Positions 59,087 to 64,000 of a DNA stretch of 64,000 nt are shown here, in pieces. The notes beneath the pieces were generated by a model that worked only from the letters and a program-made list of their open reading frames with translations, had not been told where the DNA came from and made no database searches. Both the position numbers and the translations under genes were made by a program. The DNA is taken from assembly GCA_024663395.1 (NCBI GenBank), contig JANFAH010000051.1, positions 186,001 through 250,000 of the forward strand, written 5' to 3'. This DNA is from Pisolithus tinctorius. Taxonomy: Eukaryota > Basidiomycota > Agaricomycetes > Boletales > Pisolithaceae. Position 1 is the first letter of the stretch. Every line of letters starts with the position of its first letter.

Positions 59087-59584
59087 ATGTTCGCCAAAAC
59101 ATTCTTCTCGGTCGTCGCTGCATCGGTCCTCTTTGCGGCTTCTGCGTCTGCCATCTGTCCCGGGTACAAGTTCGGTATCGCTCAGGCTGGAGGCCAAACG
59201 AACGGCAACAACGGCGTTTGTAAGTGTTAACAGCATCAAGCTGCACGCGTACTTACTGGCAGACCATGACTCCAGGGCAGGTGTACGATAACTCTTGCAA
59301 CGTCGTTCATCAGGCGACTGGGCAGATGCCGTGCAGGTGGTGGTGTGTTCGACTGCAACTCTGCCAAGACCACCTTCACCGGCTTACACCTCAATGGTGC
59401 CAAGTAAGCGTTGGCCTTTTCAATTGAATGTATTTGAAATGTTAACTGCACTTGACAGCTATGCTTGCAGCCCCGACACTAACGCTGATTCTTGCAATGG
59501 CCAAGCTATTCAAGTCTGTGTAAGTTGGGAGCTATTTTTTCCGCCTCAGCACAAGTTAAAACAAATGCTTTGTAGTGCCACTGA
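59087..59584 (+). pseudogene. small secreted cysteine-rich protein 4, frameshift
   Basis: Almost identical to copy 3: exon 1 59087-59219, a 56-nt intron, exon 2 from 59276, and the last exon TGCCACTGA ending at 59584. One extra A at about 59335 (TGCAGGTGG for TGCGGTGG) shifts the frame in exon 2 after the third Cys; an extra base also lies in intron 2. The signal peptide and ICPGYKFGIAQAGGQ are intact. Without that base the gene would be complete, so an error or very recent mutation is likely. Confidence 0.83.
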
Positions 59585-61118
59585 ACGGCAACTAACCATG
59601 CAATGGCCTTCGAATCTGAGACTGTAGAATGTCTGAGCAGCCCGGTATTTACACGAGCCGGACCACTTTCCCTGCAGTGTGTCAAGGAGGCTAAGAGCAA
59701 TGGACATTAAGTAGTATTTCTAGTCAGATTGTTCAGTGGCTGTCTTGTTTACTTAAAACTGCACTCCACTTTTTAATAACCACCTCGAAGTGTTGCGAAA
59801 GATCTGCGAGCCAGTCGTATTTTTGGCGAGCAACGAATGTGTGATAGCTTGTACCACAATCGGTACGACGTTACTGAACGTGCTAGTCGTTGCGGACACT
59901 TAGGCTCCTGGCAAAGATAGAGTCATATGTTCGTCTGAATATCAGTGTCGACCCATTGGGTTGATCTCTCTACTTGGTACGTGTAGAGAGGTCCACTCCT
60001 TCTCCCTATGAGGAATAGGCCATCAGGCAAGAAAATGTTCTCACTATGAAACCGAAACCTTCGATATTCCAGTCCAGGCCGTAACAGCCAACAGGTCATT
60101 TCGCGACGATGATAAACAGATGTCGCCCACCGACCGTGTCACGAGATAGGTATCTCTTAGGCGCCGACAAGGTGTCCATTGGGACATGAATTAATGGGTG
60201 ATTGTATGTCAGACCACACGAGATGTTATGCAGCTTACCGGCTTCGAGGTCCCTGAATAGAACACGGCTAGTTGAGAAACCCTACTTGAGCGCAACAGCT
60301 TCCTCGTCCCGCACACGATGGACAAATGCAAGAGAACGCCCGGAGACACATTTCTCAAGTCCATCTTGGATGGATAAGTACAGTGAGTAGTGCCCGAGTG
60401 CACAGAGGTATTTTCATGATTACATTTACTTTTGGTGCAATACACTCCCATGGGAATTGCAGGGGAACGGAGTGGCAGCGGGGCAGAGACGACACCAACA
60501 ACTCGGTGTGGGCTAGGATGATGATGATATGGACATATCGTGGTTGAGGTTGTAGCTACCGCTATGTCATCATCACACCCGGGCTGCTACGACTGTCATC
60601 GACGAGGTGTCCATGGCAGGTGAATGCAGTGTGCAGGGAAGCTGTTGGGGAGTACCTGACCTGTATCAAAAGATGTAAATATAAAGCTACAGTGAAGAAC
60701 ACCATAGTTATCGTTGCGGGAACAATTTGCTGCTCTCCAGCACAATACATTATCCTCACTCCTTTGGGCTTCGACTTGAGAAAGATGCTCTTGCATGAGC
60801 AAATGTGATCGCGTCAGTCCATGAGACGGAAATTTCTGAGCATGAGAACGGAACAAGTGAATGTTGGGTGTCTTGTCATTGGTGCCCTGAAATCGAATCG
60901 GGGGTGTCCAAATCTGAAGGAATTAGGGCACTAGCTGTTCTGGTTCACGAGGTATTTCATTTCTGAGATGCGTGCTGCAGAACAAGGAGGTGGCAGCAAT
61001 TTCGGGGTTTTTCTCTGTCGACAAACTGTTTCCCGAAACCGCTGTAAGTTGTGGTGACGGCAGAGACCCGAACTATCACCGTTTCATCTTCATCATCGAC
61101 GACCTGGACATCCGAACG
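59585..61118. other. intra-unit spacer 4, longer and partly unrelated
   Basis: About 1.5 kb. The first ~300 bp match 54440-54680 of unit 3 (block with CTTAAAACTGCACTCCAC...). The middle (about 59900-60960) does not match the other spacers and may be inserted sequence. Open frames at 60202-60390, 60596-60856 and 60620-60808 have no domain. From about 61040 the unit sequence returns. Confidence 0.5.
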
Positions 61119-62447
61119 ATGGCTTTGGCCGTGCCCTCGACACTCCTCGAGGCGCTTTGGACCGACATTCTACGTGTCCCGCCCACATCAGCGAGAGTGC
61201 CATTCGACATATACACGTTCTTCGCGTATGTCTTACCACCATGTCTTTTTTACCAAATCGTCGCTGTCCTGGTCATTCTCCCTGGCACACGCATGCTGCG
61301 TATCGCCCTGTGGCCGCTCATCGTCTTTCTTGCGCTTCGCGTTGTGATGTTCGTCGACTTTTCATGTGGAAATCCTCAATGGTCGTATTTGAATGTCGGC
61401 TGTGTGGTAATTGTGTCTCATTCTCTGGCCCCTTCAAGTACTCTGATCACCAGTTTGCTGCTCGTCTTTGGAATTGATATTCTATCCTGGGTAGATGGTC
61501 ATGTTTTGCGTTGTCGTCCGCACACTCGATTGGGCGTTCGTGAATGGCCCACTCAAGCGATCCGTCAGACCTGCCCCCTCGTTCGTCGTCGATGCGATCG
61601 ACCTCACGGTCAACGTTCGTGGCGTCGGCTGGAACTGGTCCAAGGGCATCCGCTTTCCCCCCGACACGCGCCCTTCCTCTCGCCTACGCTTCGCAAGTAT
61701 ACACTCTCCTCTCCGCTCTCTATCACAGTTTCATATGCGGCATACTCCACATCGCCGTACAAGCATTTTCCCCAGAAACCCTCACCGTCTTGAGCGGAGG
61801 CACGATCTTTGACGACACACTTCCCCCCCTGATCCGATATGCCCGATCCAGTATCATATCTATCGTCGCTGCATTTCTTTTCTATGCAGACATACAAACG
61901 CACTACGACATCGGTACATTCATTGGTGTCGCGGTATTCCAACAAGACCCCGCGCAATGGCCCCCTCTATTCGACGCACCGTGGAAAGCGACCTCGCTGC
62001 ATGAGTTTTGGGGTTACAGATGGCATCAGCTTGTGAGACGAACATTCATCGTGCTCGGAGGGCGGCCTCTAGGATTTGTATTCGGACGGGTCGGATACGT
62101 GACAGGATCAGTTCCTAGCGTCGGGGGTACTTCACAATGTCATGTTAGCCACGCTCAGTCAGAGTGCCGAATGGTGGACCATGCTCCTCTCATTCGGAAT
62201 GATGGCTCTTGGTATCATCGTCGAGCGTATGTTCATGCAGATGACAGGCAGGAGAGTGGGTGGGTGGATTGGGAGAGTGTGGACGATGGCCTGGTTGTTA
62301 GTATGGGGGAATTCGATAGTGGACGGGTTTGCAAGAGCGGGTCTGTTTGCGTGTTGGGACCCATTTATTACTGCAGCCCCGGCAAAGTGGATCGTGGACC
62401 ACTATGTTACAGCGTTGGATAGGTGGCTGAGGGCGCGTGCATCGTAG
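61119..62447 (+). pseudogene. wax-synthase-like MBOAT 4, two single-base insertions
   Basis: Exon 1 61119-61406 and exon 2 61495-62447, with an 88-nt intron. Extra bases near 61696 (CGCAAGTATAC) and near 62110 (GGATCAGTTCC) shift the frame twice. In between, SLHEFWGYRWHQLVRR is kept, with Asp replaced by Glu. The third part (62142-62447) is open to the shared stop. In this copy the intron has TGG where copies 2 and 3 have TGA, so an unspliced transcript stays open from 60972 to 61793, which is likely without meaning. Confidence 0.87.
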
Positions 62448-64000
62448 TGCGACCTTTCATGGCGGATATGGTACGACACTTCGCTTGGTTTTGAAACGTG
62501 CTAATAGACGCGAAAGGATGATTGTTTCTAATATTCCCCACCGTCAAACGTTACATCTCACGTCCGAGATGGGAACTTCAAGCACAGGGCAGAACGAATT
62601 GTTCAGATGGATGGTCGTAGAGCAGTGTTCTCCTATGCAAGATCATGCTCTACTATTTTGTGCAAACACAGGGGTCCTGTTGCAAGAGCTGATTATGGGG
62701 TGAGTTGGCCGCTAACTGCCACTTAGGATGATCCGGTCTCCCCTTTATACCGGGGCTCATTTTCATGACATCATGACCCGAATGTGTAAATCTCCTGATT
62801 TGAAGGAATAGGGGTCAAGTCTTTCTTCTCTAACCTCTTGCCAACCCTATTACAGTGGCACGATGAACTGTTCCTGCAGAGAAACTGACGCTTCCTTATG
62901 ATGCTGATAGAGGGACCGCCGTGTATAATTCTCTGCAATGCCACTTTAGTCGCGCCTGTAACTTGCCGGACCACCGCTAAGGCAGACCTCTCCAACAGTA
63001 CGCCGCAAGAGCGACTTCTTTTATCTTGTTCACTGCTTGAGCTCGACGCAAATTGGTCAAAGTATGATTGGTATGTATACCTACCTTCCTGTTCACAGGT
63101 TCCGTAAGGTATCTTGTACTCTGCATCCATTATGATGTGTTGATTGAAAAGTTGTGACCCAGATGATGGCAGCCCAGTTCATGTCATTACATGGTTGTCA
63201 AACTAATGCATATTCCGCACGTAACTTTCTGCAATATGCGCACGATCAAACACAACATACCGACTACATATCCACTCACTCTTGCATTGCCAGAACGGTA
63301 TAAGCGATGCGGGCCAACGACGTACCTTGACTGCGGTAACTACTCAGCCCAAATATGTTGAATCAGTACAATCGGCATATACCTGCAGTCACTGGGGCCT
63401 CGGAGTCCGACTTAATTTGAACCAAATCCTCAAGACACTAGTGCCGGGCCAGCGTGCCGGCCTGTGGTTAGTAGTCTGTTCTGGTTCATCCTCATCGAAC
63501 GGGTTCGAGTTCAACCTATGCAGGGATGCCTACAGAGTCCGAATTTGTGCGTTCCACTGCCAGAGCGGTTCTTCACCAGTAACGATTTCATGCCTTTCTC
63601 AGCATTGATACTCAGTGGTGGGATTCAATTTGTGGCAATATCCGAGTAGGCCGCCAGATTCTGACAAAACCAAGGCAACCTCCTGCGTCAGCCAACGGTG
63701 TCCGGATGGCTCTACCAGCAAATAAATATATAAGAAACAACAGCCCGACTCAAGCTGAGTTGAACTTCTCAGGGTATCCTGCGCAGTCACCGGAGCATAT
63801 TGGCATCCGGTGACTTCTGCAGGAGAACAGCCTTAAATTTTATCGTGTCGAGTCGTTTTACAATAGTAATCAATTCGGAACGGCACGCCCGTGCGTATGA
63901 AACAGTATTCCATGCTCCACCAGGTTGTTCTTGACAATCTGGGCCTGGATTGGGTGGGTCCCCTTTTTTGGTCCTTGATGGCGGCTTCCATCCAGATACA
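62448..64000. repeat. 5' flank of a fifth tandem unit, cut by the window end
   Basis: Repeats 57093-58640 and 51966-53490 in order, up to the last base given. By spacing, a fifth small secreted protein gene would start about 450 bp beyond the window. No gene inside this piece. Confidence 0.75.

Noticed and set aside
60972..61793. Long frame of 273 codons across MBOAT 4 exon 1 and its intron
   Set aside because: It arises because the intron lacks a stop in this copy; the other copies show that the intron is removed and that ATG 61119 is the start.
1..64000. CRISPR array, prokaryotic operon or integron signals
   Set aside because: Introns, eukaryotic tRNA features and gene content show nuclear fungal DNA. 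No spaced direct repeats of CRISPR type were seen.

Overview
This window looks like nuclear DNA from a filamentous basidiomycete, probably an Agaricomycete. Genes are split by many short GT..AG introns of about 48-70 nt. The recognisable genes (mitochondrial SUV3 helicase, MRPS27/RSM27, pepsin-like protease, HMG-box factor, wax-synthase-like acyltransferases, small secreted cysteine-rich proteins, an RNase T1/U2/ribotoxin-family protein) are fungal in style, and there is a tRNA-Arg with a short intron next to the anticodon. No taxon can be named from sequence alone.

Layout. 1-3.7 kb: the 3' end of a Ty1/copia retrotransposon with the start of its 3' LTR, then a decayed, truncated endonuclease III (NTH1-like) gene. 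3.7-7.4 kb: an intact housekeeping block with a small conserved-looking gene of unknown function, then MRPS27 and SUV3, two mitochondrial genes 72 bp apart and divergently transcribed. 8.6-15 kb: four tandem copies of a CCoAOMT-like O-methyltransferase gene (two intact, one with a single nonsense codon, one dead), with a ~490-bp inverted-repeat (foldback) element between copies 3 and 4. 15.6-16.7 kb: a short single-exon cytochrome P450-like gene. 17.8-26.9 kb: four tandem copies of an aromatic-ring-hydroxylase-type FAD monooxygenase, all carrying frameshifts.

27-41 kb: a secreted ribotoxin/RNase-fold gene whose catalytic Glu position reads Ala; a broken alpha/beta hydrolase; a broken HMG-box regulator; tRNA-Arg(ACG); a broken glyoxalase-like gene; an intact seven-exon aspartic protease; a broken short-chain dehydrogenase. 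41-44 kb is nearly gene-free. 44-64 kb: a tandem array whose unit is a two-gene pair, a small secreted eight-cysteine protein followed by a wax-synthase-like membrane-bound O-acyltransferase (MBOAT). There are four full units, and a fifth runs off the window end. Unit 1 is intact in both genes, and the later units are increasingly damaged.

The window therefore holds three separate arrays of four or more paralogues beside intact core genes. The O-methyltransferases, monooxygenases and P450-like gene could act on aromatic or secondary metabolites (inference). The co-duplicated secreted peptide and acyltransferase pair is the best candidate for an undescribed functional module. Most breaks are single-base indels, so either the region is in gene decay or part of the assembly carries indel errors. 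Reads or transcripts are needed to tell which.
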